A stretch of 64,000 bases of DNA, taken from positions 5,596,501 through 5,660,500 of the forward strand of contig NZ_CP012670.1 in assembly GCF_004135735.1 (NCBI RefSeq). Direction: 5' to 3'. Within the stretch, counting starts at the first letter, position 1, and each line of letters starts with the position of its first letter. This document shows, piece after piece, positions 53,476-62,874 of the stretch. The DNA comes from Sorangium cellulosum (GTDB taxonomy: Bacteria; Myxococcota_A; Polyangia; Polyangiales; Polyangiaceae). The notes under the pieces were generated by a model. The model searched no databases, had not been told where the DNA came from, and worked only from the letters and a program-made list of their open reading frames with translations. The translations under genes and the position numbers were made by a program.

Positions 53476-55572
53476 ATGGCACGAGGCAAGAAGCGAAGCG
53501 AGCAGGAAGTCCAGCAACAAGAGCTCTTCAACGGCGGCGCCGAGCCGGCGGAGGGCGGCGGCGACGACGAGGAGGTGGTCCTCGAAGGCACGCTCGTCTG
53601 CGCGCTGACCGGGGAGCACCGGCTCTCGACGCCGCAGGAAGAGGTGCTCCAGTCGTTCATCGAGCAGCTCCACCGCGAGTACGGCATCGCGCTGGAGGAC
53701 ATGGAGCGCGACGTACGGATCGCGTGCGAGTCGTCGGAGGATGGGAAGGTCCGGACACGGAACCGCACGGTGTCGCTGGTCGTCTTCGAGCCGCGCGCGC
53801 GGCACCGCGATGCCGAGGACGCCATCGATGTCAAGAACGTCACGCGGGTGGTGATCGTGGCCAAGCCCGGGACGAAGCCGGACGACAAGGCCATCGGCCT
53901 GCTGGAGGAGGTGCTCGGCAGCCTGAGCGAGGACCGGCCGGAGGTCTACGGCGTCTGGACCAACGGCGCCGACCTCGCGTTCCGGATGCGCACGTTCCAC
54001 AAGCGCAGCGGGCAGCCCGAGTACACCGAGCTGACCGACATCCCGGCGCCGGACGAGACGCTCGCCGACCTGGAGAGCGCCGAGCGCCGGCCGCTCCGCA
54101 TCGCGGCCGGCGACTCGCTGCTGCGCACCTTCAAGCGCTGCCACGACTACCTGTACGGCAACCAGAACATGCGCGGCGACCGCGCGTTCTGGCAGCTGCT
54201 TTACCTGATCTTCGCCAAGATCCTCGACGAGCGCTCCACCTCGCGCGAGTTCTTCGTCGGCGCCACCGAGCGCAACGCCGAGGCGGGGCAGAAGAGGATC
54301 AGCCAGCGCATCAAGAAGCTCTTCGACCGGGTGAAGGACGAGTACGGCGACGTCTTCGAGGGCAACGAGAAGATCGAGCTGAACGACCGCGCCCTGGCCT
54401 TCATCGCCGGCGAGCTGTCGCGGTACAGCTTGCTCAGCACCGACACCGACGCCAAGGGCATGGCCTACGAGGCGATCACCTCGACGACCCTCAAGCGCGA
54501 GCGCGGGCAGTTCTTCACCCCGCGGAACGTGATCCGGATGATGGTCGACATGGTCGATCCGCAGCCGGGCAAGAGGGTGCTCGATCCGGCCTGCGGGAGC
54601 GGCGGGTTCCTCGTCGTGGCCCTTGCCCACGCGCGGCGCGCGTTCCTGGCGCAGAGCGGCTGTCCGTACCCTGATCAGCCGGTGCCCAAGGAGCTGAAGC
54701 GGGTGGATCCCAAGCTCCGCGACTATGCGAAGAAATGCCTCTACGGGATCGACGTCGACCCCGAGCTCCGCAAGGCCGCGCGCATGAACATGGTCATGAA
54801 CAACGACGGCCACGGGAACATCTTCAGCTTCAACAGCCTGGAGTTCGGCATCCCGAAACTCATGAGCGAGGAGATGGAGAAGTTCGCCAAGGCCACGGGA
54901 GGGCACGGCGGCTTCGACTACGTGTTCACGGACCCGCCCTTCGGCGCCAAGATCCCGGTCGAGGACAGGGACATCGTGAGCGCCTTCGAGCTCGGGCACG
55001 TGTGGAGGCGCTCGGAGGGCAAGTGGATCAAGGGGGAGGTCCAGAAGAAGGTGTCGCCCGAGATCTTGTTCATCGAGTGCTGCTACAACTTCCTCAAGCA
55101 GGGCACCGGCGTGATGGCGATCGTGCTGCCCAACGGGATTCTTGGCAACCCGGGCGAGCAGATGGAGTTCGTGCGCTGGTGGATGCTCCAGCGGATGGAG
55201 CTGCTGGCGAGCGTGGACCTGCCCGCGGAGGCGTTCCTGCCGCAGGTGTCGGTCCAGGCGAGCTGCGTGCTGCTGAGGCGGCGGTACGCGAGCGAGCACC
55301 AGCAGGTGGGCAAGGAGGGGCTGAAGCAACGGCCTGTGTTCATGGCCATCGCGGAGAAGTGCGGGCATGGGCGGCGGGGAGACGTGACGTATGAACGGAA
55401 CCCGGACGGGACGGATCTTGTCGTCTCGGAGACCGTAATGGAACGGTTCGAGCACAATGGGCGAATTGAGGAGCGGCAACGAATACGCCAAGCAAAACGC
55501 ATCGCCGATGACATGCCCTGGGTTGCGTCGAAGTACACGCGATTTGTCGCCGGAGAGCCTCTCGACATATGA
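53476..55572 (+). CDS. N6-adenine DNA methylase (HsdM-like) with degenerate HsdR-N-like domain
   Basis: 698 residues from ATG at 53476 after GGAAGG. Residues about 35-200 resemble the N-terminal domain of type I HsdR proteins (TPQEEVLQSFIEQLHREYGI ... VVIVAKPG), but the expected Asp (here VSLVVF) and Glu-x-Lys are missing, so nuclease activity is unlikely. A helical HsdM region follows, then the methylase core with motif I DPACGSGGFL (D370) and catalytic DPPF (486-489). It should methylate adenine at a site chosen by the downstream specificity subunit. From about 55430 the base composition drops. The stop overlaps the next start. Confidence 0.9.
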   Translation: MARGKKRSEQEVQQQELFNGGAEPAEGGGDDEEVVLEGTLVCALTGEHRLSTPQEEVLQSFIEQLHREYGIALEDMERDVRIACESSEDGKVRTRNRTVSLVVFEPRARHRDAEDAIDVKNVTRVVIVAKPGTKPDDKAIGLLEEVLGSLSEDRPEVYGVWTNGADLAFRMRTFHKRSGQPEYTELTDIPAPDETLADLESAERRPLRIAAGDSLLRTFKRCHDYLYGNQNMRGDRAFWQLLYLIFAKILDERSTSREFFVGATERNAEAGQKRISQRIKKLFDRVKDEYGDVFEGNEKIELNDRALAFIAGELSRYSLLSTDTDAKGMAYEAITSTTLKRERGQFFTPRNVIRMMVDMVDPQPGKRVLDPACGSGGFLVVALAHARRAFLAQSGCPYPDQPVPKELKRVDPKLRDYAKKCLYGIDVDPELRKAARMNMVMNNDGHGNIFSFNSLEFGIPKLMSEEMEKFAKATGGHGGFDYVFTDPPFGAKIPVEDRDIVSAFELGHVWRRSEGKWIKGEVQKKVSPEILFIECCYNFLKQGTGVMAIVLPNGILGNPGEQMEFVRWWMLQRMELLASVDLPAEAFLPQVSVQASCVLLRRRYASEHQQVGKEGLKQRPVFMAIAEKCGHGRRGDVTYERNPDGTDLVVSETVMERFEHNGRIEERQRIRQAKRIADDMPWVASKYTRFVAGEPLDI

Positions 55573-56954
55573 GAACGGCATTCGCAGCTCAGATCGACAA
55601 GCCGCGCGCGCTCCGTGCCCTCAACTTTTCAGCAACAGTTGAGGCGATCAAGCGTCGCGGCGCGCGACACTACACACCATTACACGAGTTTGCCGATGAA
55701 ATGGGCTCAGCATACCGCACCGCCTTCATCCGCCGCGACGCGGACCCAAGCGTCGCGGTGCAACTCCTTTCACAATCGGACTTCTTTGCGGCCGAGCCAT
55801 CAGGCCGATGGATTCGAATAGATTCATTTCAGCGCCCTGAGGAGCACGCCATTCGCCGGTGGCAACTCCTGATCGCCGGAGTAGGCACCCTTGGCGAGAC
55901 GGAACTCTTCGGACGTTCGCTCATCGCCGACGAGCGGCTCGCCGGCAAGTATATGAGCGAGGACGTATTTGCCATTAGCTTCAAGGAGCCAGGCGGAGAT
56001 GCCGCTCTTTACGCATCGGCCTTCCTGGCGAGCCGTGCGGGAGTGTGGGCCGTACGTGCTACGGCATACGGCACCAAGACACTCAAACTGCGTCGCGACA
56101 TGCTCTCCGACCTACCGATACCGCGCTCCGCGCCGATGGTAGAACATCGAATCGCCTCTCTGGTGCGCCGCTGCGTCGAGCAGCGGGAGACCTACGCCCG
56201 CGAACTGCAGGCGGCGCGGCGCGTACTGGAAGACCTGCCCGAGATGCGCGAGGCGCACGTGATGTGTGCAGAGCGGCGGGCGCGATGCGTACCTTGGAGC
56301 AATGAACTTCGAACAATGTGCGCCTGGACCTATGCGTCGACCGGTGGTGCTCTCGAATATCTTCAACACAAATGGAGAACCCGCTTTCACGACGCCATTG
56401 AACAGGGAGGCATGTTCAACGGTCCACGCTTTGCTCGAATCACCTGCGACACGTCCCATGGAGTCGAATTTATGTCGCAGCGCGATGCCTTCCTTATTCG
56501 TCCTGTACCTCGCAGGATTGTACACCCAGGCTTCGACGACAGGCTGCTCTTTGCTCGCCATGGCACGATCATGGTCGGAGGGCATGGGACGCTGGGCGAA
56601 GGTGAAATATTTGGCAGAGCGATGCTGGTTCATGGGCGATTCACAAGAAGCGCCTTCACTCAAGACTTGCTTCGGATCGTTCCCCGCACAGACAAGGAAC
56701 CGCTAGCTTACGCCTTTTGCACCACGCTTGTTGGCATGCGCCTACTTCGGAGCACCGCAGTCGGGACAAAAATTTTGAGCATGCGCCCGGATTTGCTCGC
56801 ACGACTACCTTTCCCAGAGGTCGACAAGTGCAGCGAGCGGCGGCTCGGCCAACATATCGAGAACTCTATAGACGCCCGCCAAGAAGCGGAACAATCCGAA
56901 TCCGAAGCCATCCGCATCATCGAAGAGGAGGTGCTCCCCGCATGGCTCGCCTGA
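55569..56954 (+). CDS. Type I-like specificity subunit (HsdS) with two target-recognition domains
   Basis: 461 residues. Two halves repeat the same plan: LLIAGVGTLGETELFGRS ... AYGTKTLKLRRDMLSDLPIP and IMVGGHGTLGEGEIFGRA ... AVGTKILSMRPDLLARLPFP, each followed by a charged helix (VEQRETYARELQAARRVLED; SIDARQEAEQSESEAIRIIE). This is the layout of HsdS proteins, which read a bipartite DNA site for the methylase. The gene is clearly less GC-rich than its neighbours, typical of exchangeable specificity genes. It overlaps the methylase gene (ATGA) and the next gene (13 bases). Confidence 0.85.
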   Translation: MRTAFAAQIDKPRALRALNFSATVEAIKRRGARHYTPLHEFADEMGSAYRTAFIRRDADPSVAVQLLSQSDFFAAEPSGRWIRIDSFQRPEEHAIRRWQLLIAGVGTLGETELFGRSLIADERLAGKYMSEDVFAISFKEPGGDAALYASAFLASRAGVWAVRATAYGTKTLKLRRDMLSDLPIPRSAPMVEHRIASLVRRCVEQRETYARELQAARRVLEDLPEMREAHVMCAERRARCVPWSNELRTMCAWTYASTGGALEYLQHKWRTRFHDAIEQGGMFNGPRFARITCDTSHGVEFMSQRDAFLIRPVPRRIVHPGFDDRLLFARHGTIMVGGHGTLGEGEIFGRAMLVHGRFTRSAFTQDLLRIVPRTDKEPLAYAFCTTLVGMRLLRSTAVGTKILSMRPDLLARLPFPEVDKCSERRLGQHIENSIDARQEAEQSESEAIRIIEEEVLPAWLA

Positions 56955-59900
56955 TCCCCACCCCCACGAGCGGCGGCCTCGTCGGCCCCTTCGAGCGCCT
57001 CGTCCTCGAGACCCTGCTCGCCCAGCTCCCCGACAGCTACGGCGTCGCCCCGAACTTCCAGCTCAAGCCCCGCAACCACGATGCGCTGGAGTTCGACTTC
57101 CTCGTCCTCGCGCCCCACGCGCTCTACGTCCTCGAAGCCAAGGAGTGGTACGGGCGCCTCACGGGCGACGACACCGAGTGGCTGCTCAACCAGAAGCCCA
57201 GGAAGCCCGCCATCTGGCTCACGAACACCAAGTGCAAGGTCCTCAAGACCGAGCTCGGCGCCCTCGGCAGCGAGGTGCGCATCCCGCCCCTCCTCGTCAT
57301 TCCCGATGGCACGCAGAACCACCTCGGTGGCAACTGGGGCAGCTCCGTCCGCTCGCTCACCGGCACCATCGCCTACCTCCTGGACCCGAGCAAGGTTCCC
57401 AACGCCAAGGACATCCGCAAGTACCACGCCGCCATCGAGCAGCTCCTCCAGGGCAAATGGGGCGCCCGCCAGCGCCAGAAGCGCCGCCGGCTCGGCAGCT
57501 ACGAGATCACCGAGACCCTCTTCGCCGACGAGCGCGCCGGCGAGTACCTCGCGCGCCACGCCCTGCTCGCCGACGACCCGACCACGTACCGCATCCGCAC
57601 CTTCCGCCTCGACCAGAACCTTCCGAACGACGCCCTGGAGAAACAGCGCGCCGTCATCCTTCGGCCCACGGAGGCGGTCGCGAAGATCGGCCCCCATCCG
57701 AACCTCCTCCGCGTCCTCCAGTTCGAGTTCCTCGAGGAGGACAGCGAGTTCTTCGAGGTCACCGAGTGGAGCGACTTCGGCACGCTCCACGGCTACCTCA
57801 AGAACCAGGAGCGCGACCGGCTGACCCTGCGCGAGCGCCTCGGCATCGCGCAGGGCGTCGCCGCCGCCCTCGAGACGGTCCACGCCCACGGCATCGTCCA
57901 TCGCAACGTCTGCCCGGAGACCATCCTCGTCGGATTCGACCGCCGCCCCCGGCTCACCGACTTCGATCGCGCCTACGTCGAGAGCAAGCACACGGTGCTC
58001 GCCCAGACCGAGGGGCGCGCCCGCAACCCGGCCTACGTCCCGCCAGAGCTCGCCGACATCACCGATTACGACTTCGACCACACGTCGGACATGTACTCGT
58101 TCGGCGTGCTGCTCTACGAGCTGCTCCTCGACGAGGTCCCCTTCCCCGACGCCAAGGCGGCGAAGGCCGCGCGCGGCGTGCCGCCGGTCCTCCCGAGCGC
58201 GCGACGCCCGGAGCTCCAGCCCAGGCTCGACGCGCTCCTGACCAGCCTGCTCCGCGTCGACGACTTCCACGCCCGCCCCTCGGCCGCCGAGGCGCTCGCC
58301 GCGCTGCGGGAGACCCTCGGCACGACCACCGGCGCCCCCGCCAAGGACCCCGCCCCCGCGACCCCACCGCGCGCCTCGTTCGAGGTGGAGAGCCTGCTCG
58401 ACGGGGTCTGGCGCATCGACGACGTGCTCGGCGTCGGCGGGTTCTCGAAGGTCTTCAAGGTCTACAACCTCGACCATCAGAAGACCTACGCGATGAAGAT
58501 CCTCCTCAAGGCCGAGGACATCGATCTCCTCCGGAACGAGTTCAACCGCATCGCGCGTCTCCTGCCCACGCACCCCAACATCGCCAAGACCGAGTGGCTC
58601 GGGCGCCTCTCGGACAACACACCTTTCTTGATCAGCGAGCTCGTGGACGGCGAGACGCTCGCCGCCTACTGCGACGGTCGCAAGCGCCTGCCGTGGACCG
58701 ATATCCAGGCCATCGGGCTAGAGCTCCTCGACGCCCTCGCGGCCATGCACCCCGATCCGGAGGAGCTCGAGCGCATCCGCGCCGTGATGCGCGAGCGCAG
58801 CCTGACCGAGGACGAGGTGGACACCTTCTATGCCGCGCAGGAGCGGGCCGAGACAGGCATCTTCCACCGCGACATCAAGCCGGCGAACATCATGCTGGAG
58901 ATGCCGTCCCACCGCCCCAAGCTCATCGACTTCAACATCGCGGCGCAGGCGTCCGAGGCCACCGGGCAGGCCGGCACGCCGCGTTACTGGGCGCCGGATC
59001 GCGGGATCCCGAAGTGGAAGCCGGACGCCGACCTCTTCTCGCTCGGCGTGGTGCTCTACGAGCTCGTCACGCACCGCCACCCCTACGCGAAGGATCAGCC
59101 GGGCAACGGCGACCCTTACGATCCGCGCGACATAGCCACCGAAATACGCCTCTCCGACGAGCTCGCGGCGTTCTTGCTCAAGGCCGTCCAGCCCTCCGGC
59201 GGCGACCGCTTCCAGACCGCGCGGGAGATGAAGGCGGCGCTCCAGGCCATCACCTCCCACGTTGCGCCCGCGCCGCCCGCCTCGGTGCCGTCGGGGCAGT
59301 TTCCGGGCCTGAGCGACGTGACGCCCGAGGAGGCCCAGCGGCCGAACTACAACCCGTACGTCGCGCGCCTGCTCACGCTCTACAGCCAGGCGCGGCGCAG
59401 CAACGCGGGGACCCGCGGGCTCGACGACATCGCGCGCTTCACCTACGTGAACACGCGCCTCGACGACAAGCTCGCGCCGGCCATCGTCGCCGGGCGGTTC
59501 CGGCTCCTGCTCGTGACCGGCAACGCGGGCGACGGCAAGACGGCGTTCCTCCAGCAGGTGGAGGCGCTCTTCGAGCGGAACGGCGCGAACATCGAGCGGC
59601 TCTCCACGCGGAACGGCAGCCGGTGGACGTACGAAGGGGTGGAGTACGAGACGAACTACGACGGCTCGCAGGACGAGGGGCATCACGACAACGACGCCGT
59701 CCTGGTGCGGTTCTTCGAGCCGTTCGCCGGCCACGCCATGGCGGGCCTCGACGGCGCGAAGGCGCGGCTCATCGCCATCAACGAGGGGCGCCTGCTCGAC
59801 TTCCTGACGAATCGCGCCCACGAGGCCCGTTTCGGCGGCCTGCGCCGCTTCGTCATGCGGGCCCTGCACGGAGAGCTGGCCGAGGACCGCGCGCTCCTCG

Positions 59901-61252
59901 TGAACCTCAACCTGCGCGCCGTGACCGCCGGCGGCACGAGCTCGCTCGTCGAGCGGCAGCTCCTCGCGATGCTGCGGCCCGAGATCTGGGCCCCGTGCGA
60001 CGGGTGCGCGCACCGCGATCGCTGCCCCATCCGGCACAACGCCGACACGCTGCGCGACGACGCCTCCGGCGCCGCGACGCGCGAGCGCGTGCGGCGGCTG
60101 TTCGAGGTCGTCCACCTGCGCCGCCAGGCCCACGTCACCATGCGCGATCTGCGCTCGGCCCTGTCCTACCTGCTGCTGCGCGATCAGAGCTGCGACGACA
60201 TCGATCGCTTGTTGAAGCGGACGGACACGAGCACGCTCGACGACCTCACCCGCTTGTACTACCCGGACGCCTTCGCGGACCGCGACGCGGAGACAGGCCG
60301 CGGCGTCGTGGGCGCGGCCGGCCTCGCACCGCAGGCGGGCGCCGGTCACGCGCGCGGCGCCTCCGGGGAAGAGCGCGCGGTGGATCGCCTCGTGCGGCGG
60401 CTGCGAGAGGCCGACATCGGCCTGCCGAACATGCCGGCGCTGGACCGCCGCCTGGCCCACGACCCCAGGGCGGCCGTGCCGTGGATGACCTTCGAGCGGA
60501 GATCTGCCGAGGCCTGGAACGCCCTGATGACGCTCACGAGGAGCACGCCCGGCCCGGCCGACGACATCGCGCTCGGCGATCTGCTCGTCGCGCGGCGGCG
60601 GCTCATCGCGCGGTGGCGCCGCTGGGCGTACTTCGAGCGCCGCGACGACGGCTGGCGCGCGATGGTGCCGTATCGCGCCACCGGCCTCCTGGAGCGCATC
60701 ACCGCGCCGGCGAGCGACGACGACTTCCAGGCGGCGTGCGGCGAGCTGCGCGACAAGGTGGTCCACGCCATCTCGCGCGCGGAAGGCGTCCAGAGCGAGG
60801 CGCTTTGCCAGCGGTACCTCGCGCTCAAGATCACCCACGTCAAGGACGCCCCGGTGCGCAGCTACCGGCTGTTCCCCAAGGAGTCGTTCCGTGTCGAGGT
60901 GACCCGCGCCCCGACGCTCGCCGAGTACCTCGAGTACGCGCCCGATGCGATCGAGCTCGTCTCGGAGGGCGGCAAAGGCGCGGCGCGGCTGCGCATCTCG
61001 CTCGACCTGCTCGAGATGCTGGAGCTCATCGGGAGCGGCTACCGGCCGACCGCGAACGACCTCGCCGGGCTCTTCGTGAACCTGCTCATCTTCCGCAACG
61101 AGCTGCTCACCACCACCTTCGATCGCGTGCTCGTCACGGCCGACGATCGCGACTTCTATGAAATCAGCGCCGAGGGCCGGAGCGACGGGATCCGCCTCCG
61201 CCTCGCGCGCCACGCGCGCCCGGACGAGGCGCAGGAAGGGAGGACCCCGTGA
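56942..61252 (+). CDS. PglW-like giant: NERD nuclease domain, pseudokinase, Ser/Thr kinase and DptF-like ATPase
   Basis: 1436 residues; ATG at 56942 follows GAGGAGG. The NERD domain (1-120) keeps D52 in EFDFLV and E65/K67 in LEAKEWYG. The first kinase-like domain (about 200-460) has HRN (320-322) and DFD (340-342), so the catalytic base is lost. The second (about 485-780) has K519 in YAMKIL, HRD (642-644), and DFN instead of DFG. An ATPase follows with Walker A GNAGDGKT (K866), CDGCAHRDRCPI and a helical C-terminus. The ATPase half recalls DptF of phosphorothioation-linked restriction. A central signalling and effector component is likely. Confidence 0.85.
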   Translation: MARLIPTPTSGGLVGPFERLVLETLLAQLPDSYGVAPNFQLKPRNHDALEFDFLVLAPHALYVLEAKEWYGRLTGDDTEWLLNQKPRKPAIWLTNTKCKVLKTELGALGSEVRIPPLLVIPDGTQNHLGGNWGSSVRSLTGTIAYLLDPSKVPNAKDIRKYHAAIEQLLQGKWGARQRQKRRRLGSYEITETLFADERAGEYLARHALLADDPTTYRIRTFRLDQNLPNDALEKQRAVILRPTEAVAKIGPHPNLLRVLQFEFLEEDSEFFEVTEWSDFGTLHGYLKNQERDRLTLRERLGIAQGVAAALETVHAHGIVHRNVCPETILVGFDRRPRLTDFDRAYVESKHTVLAQTEGRARNPAYVPPELADITDYDFDHTSDMYSFGVLLYELLLDEVPFPDAKAAKAARGVPPVLPSARRPELQPRLDALLTSLLRVDDFHARPSAAEALAALRETLGTTTGAPAKDPAPATPPRASFEVESLLDGVWRIDDVLGVGGFSKVFKVYNLDHQKTYAMKILLKAEDIDLLRNEFNRIARLLPTHPNIAKTEWLGRLSDNTPFLISELVDGETLAAYCDGRKRLPWTDIQAIGLELLDALAAMHPDPEELERIRAVMRERSLTEDEVDTFYAAQERAETGIFHRDIKPANIMLEMPSHRPKLIDFNIAAQASEATGQAGTPRYWAPDRGIPKWKPDADLFSLGVVLYELVTHRHPYAKDQPGNGDPYDPRDIATEIRLSDELAAFLLKAVQPSGGDRFQTAREMKAALQAITSHVAPAPPASVPSGQFPGLSDVTPEEAQRPNYNPYVARLLTLYSQARRSNAGTRGLDDIARFTYVNTRLDDKLAPAIVAGRFRLLLVTGNAGDGKTAFLQQVEALFERNGANIERLSTRNGSRWTYEGVEYETNYDGSQDEGHHDNDAVLVRFFEPFAGHAMAGLDGAKARLIAINEGRLLDFLTNRAHEARFGGLRRFVMRALHGELAEDRALLVNLNLRAVTAGGTSSLVERQLLAMLRPEIWAPCDGCAHRDRCPIRHNADTLRDDASGAATRERVRRLFEVVHLRRQAHVTMRDLRSALSYLLLRDQSCDDIDRLLKRTDTSTLDDLTRLYYPDAFADRDAETGRGVVGAAGLAPQAGAGHARGASGEERAVDRLVRRLREADIGLPNMPALDRRLAHDPRAAVPWMTFERRSAEAWNALMTLTRSTPGPADDIALGDLLVARRRLIARWRRWAYFERRDDGWRAMVPYRATGLLERITAPASDDDFQAACGELRDKVVHAISRAEGVQSEALCQRYLALKITHVKDAPVRSYRLFPKESFRVEVTRAPTLAEYLEYAPDAIELVSEGGKGAARLRISLDLLEMLELIGSGYRPTANDLAGLFVNLLIFRNELLTTTFDRVLVTADDRDFYEISAEGRSDGIRLRLARHARPDEAQEGRTP

Positions 61253-62874
61253 AGTTGCGAAAGGTCGATCAAGAGTTCCGCAACCCCAAGGTCTTCTACC
61301 CGGACCCGAAGAACGTCGATCTCGACCGCGTCCTCATCAACCTCTTTCTGCTGCTCAAGTGCGACGGCACGCGCCCCGTGACCCGGGGTCGGCCCAAGGC
61401 CGAGTTCGAGAGGGTCGAGACCCACCGCAAGATCCTCGCCGAGCTGCGGGGCGTGGAGGGGTTCGACGGGGAGGCGGCCTGGGTCGCGGACCAGTGGCTC
61501 AAGTCGGACATCTTCGATCTCGTCAACCGAGGGCGTCCGACCGAAGCCATCGCGTCCCTCCGGCCGCTCCACCTCGAAGCCGCCAAGATCCGCGTCGCCA
61601 AGCACTGCCGTGATTACAACCACGCCGACGCGCTCTATGCGATGCTCGAGCACGACGAATCGCAGGCGCTCGCCGATCTGAAGCACTACCTCGGCCGGGG
61701 ACACAATGCCGCCGCCGGCTACGATGGAGTCACACCGCTCGATCTCGAGACGCTGGCGGTGCTGAAGCTGGTCGAGGACATCCCGCAGCTGCACCCCTCC
61801 CAGCAGGACAAGGTGGCGCCTCACCGGCCGACGTGCCGCGGACAGGGTCGCGTGCTGTGCAACGACGTGCAGCGCCTCCTCGCGTACCAGGACGTCGTGC
61901 CGAGGCCGGTGATGATCGATTACCTGAAGACCCTCCTCGGCCTGCATCTCGGGCTCTACACCCTGCGCGTCGGCCGGCAGCTCTCGGGCTGGATCAACCA
62001 GCGCGAAGCCCACCCGGCGTGCCGCGCGTGTCCCGTTTGGGGCACCTCCGACGCGCCGTTCGCCGAGTGCCCCTACGGGATGAGCTTCACCGTCGACATG
62101 GGGAGCGATTTCCGCTCTCGCATGGCCCAGATCGCACAGAAGGACGCCGCCGCGGAGTATGGTCGCCTGATCGACCTCGTGAAGGCCATCTTCGCGATGA
62201 ACCAGCTCTTGCATTACGCGAAGGACGAGAAGCTCCCGGACGACCCGTTCGAGGTGCCGTCGTTGCTCAAGGACCCGCCGAGAGGGTTCGAGTCGGACTT
62301 CAAGTCGACGCTCAAGGAGCTCTTGCGAAGCCAGCCTGACGACGAGGAGATTACGCCGGAGGTCAAGGACATCCTCGACGCGGGCATGCCCGCTTTCGAC
62401 ACGTTGGTAGAGCTGATCTCCCACGTCCGGCAAAAGCACCACCTGAGTTACCTCGTACAGATGATCGACAAGCTCTTCCAGAAAAACGGCCCCTTCGGGG
62501 CGATCGTTCAGGGGCGGTCGCGCAACAATCCGCGGCGCTGGCACCTCGGCGGGCGGCTGCTCGAGGTGTTCGTGCAGCTCGCCGTGCTGCGCCAGGACCA
62601 GGCCGGGGGCGAGAAGCGGTTCTACACGGAGCCCATGCTGGTCGAAGACTTCCTCCGCTGGGTGGAGCATCGCTACGGCTTCGTGATCGCCCCCGCGACG
62701 ACCCCCGCGGGGCGACGGCCGGTGACGCTGGACGAGCACCGCGCCTTCCGGGACAACGTGCGTGCGCTCAAGGACAGGCTGCGGGAGATCGGGTTCTACG
62801 ACGACCTCAGCGACGCCTACAACGCGCAGACCGTACGGCCGAGGTACACGCTCTCACGGCAGGGGGTGGCGTGA
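61249..62874 (+). CDS. Unknown protein of the defence-like operon, with Cys cluster
   Basis: 541 residues from GTG at 61249, which overlaps the previous stop; AGGGAGG precedes it. Mostly helical; no membrane segment. A cysteine cluster (CRACPVWGTSDAPFAECPYG) near residues 258-280 may bind zinc or an FeS cluster, and LLGLHLGLYTLRVGRQLSG precedes it. I do not recognise the family. Its position between a DptF-like ATPase and another large protein mirrors that of DptG, which is inference only. The stop overlaps the next ATG. Confidence 0.8.
   Translation: MKLRKVDQEFRNPKVFYPDPKNVDLDRVLINLFLLLKCDGTRPVTRGRPKAEFERVETHRKILAELRGVEGFDGEAAWVADQWLKSDIFDLVNRGRPTEAIASLRPLHLEAAKIRVAKHCRDYNHADALYAMLEHDESQALADLKHYLGRGHNAAAGYDGVTPLDLETLAVLKLVEDIPQLHPSQQDKVAPHRPTCRGQGRVLCNDVQRLLAYQDVVPRPVMIDYLKTLLGLHLGLYTLRVGRQLSGWINQREAHPACRACPVWGTSDAPFAECPYGMSFTVDMGSDFRSRMAQIAQKDAAAEYGRLIDLVKAIFAMNQLLHYAKDEKLPDDPFEVPSLLKDPPRGFESDFKSTLKELLRSQPDDEEITPEVKDILDAGMPAFDTLVELISHVRQKHHLSYLVQMIDKLFQKNGPFGAIVQGRSRNNPRRWHLGGRLLEVFVQLAVLRQDQAGGEKRFYTEPMLVEDFLRWVEHRYGFVIAPATTPAGRRPVTLDEHRAFRDNVRALKDRLREIGFYDDLSDAYNAQTVRPRYTLSRQGVA

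Noticed and set aside
53476..56954. Ordinary type I restriction-modification system
   Set aside because: Methylase and specificity subunits are present but no HsdR motor is in the operon; the next gene is a kinase-ATPase giant that overlaps the specificity gene.
56942..61252. BREX type 2 (Pgl) system on the basis of the PglW-like protein
   Set aside because: No PglZ, PglX, PglY or Brx gene is visible, and the C-terminal half differs from what I remember of PglW. It cannot be excluded beyond the window end.
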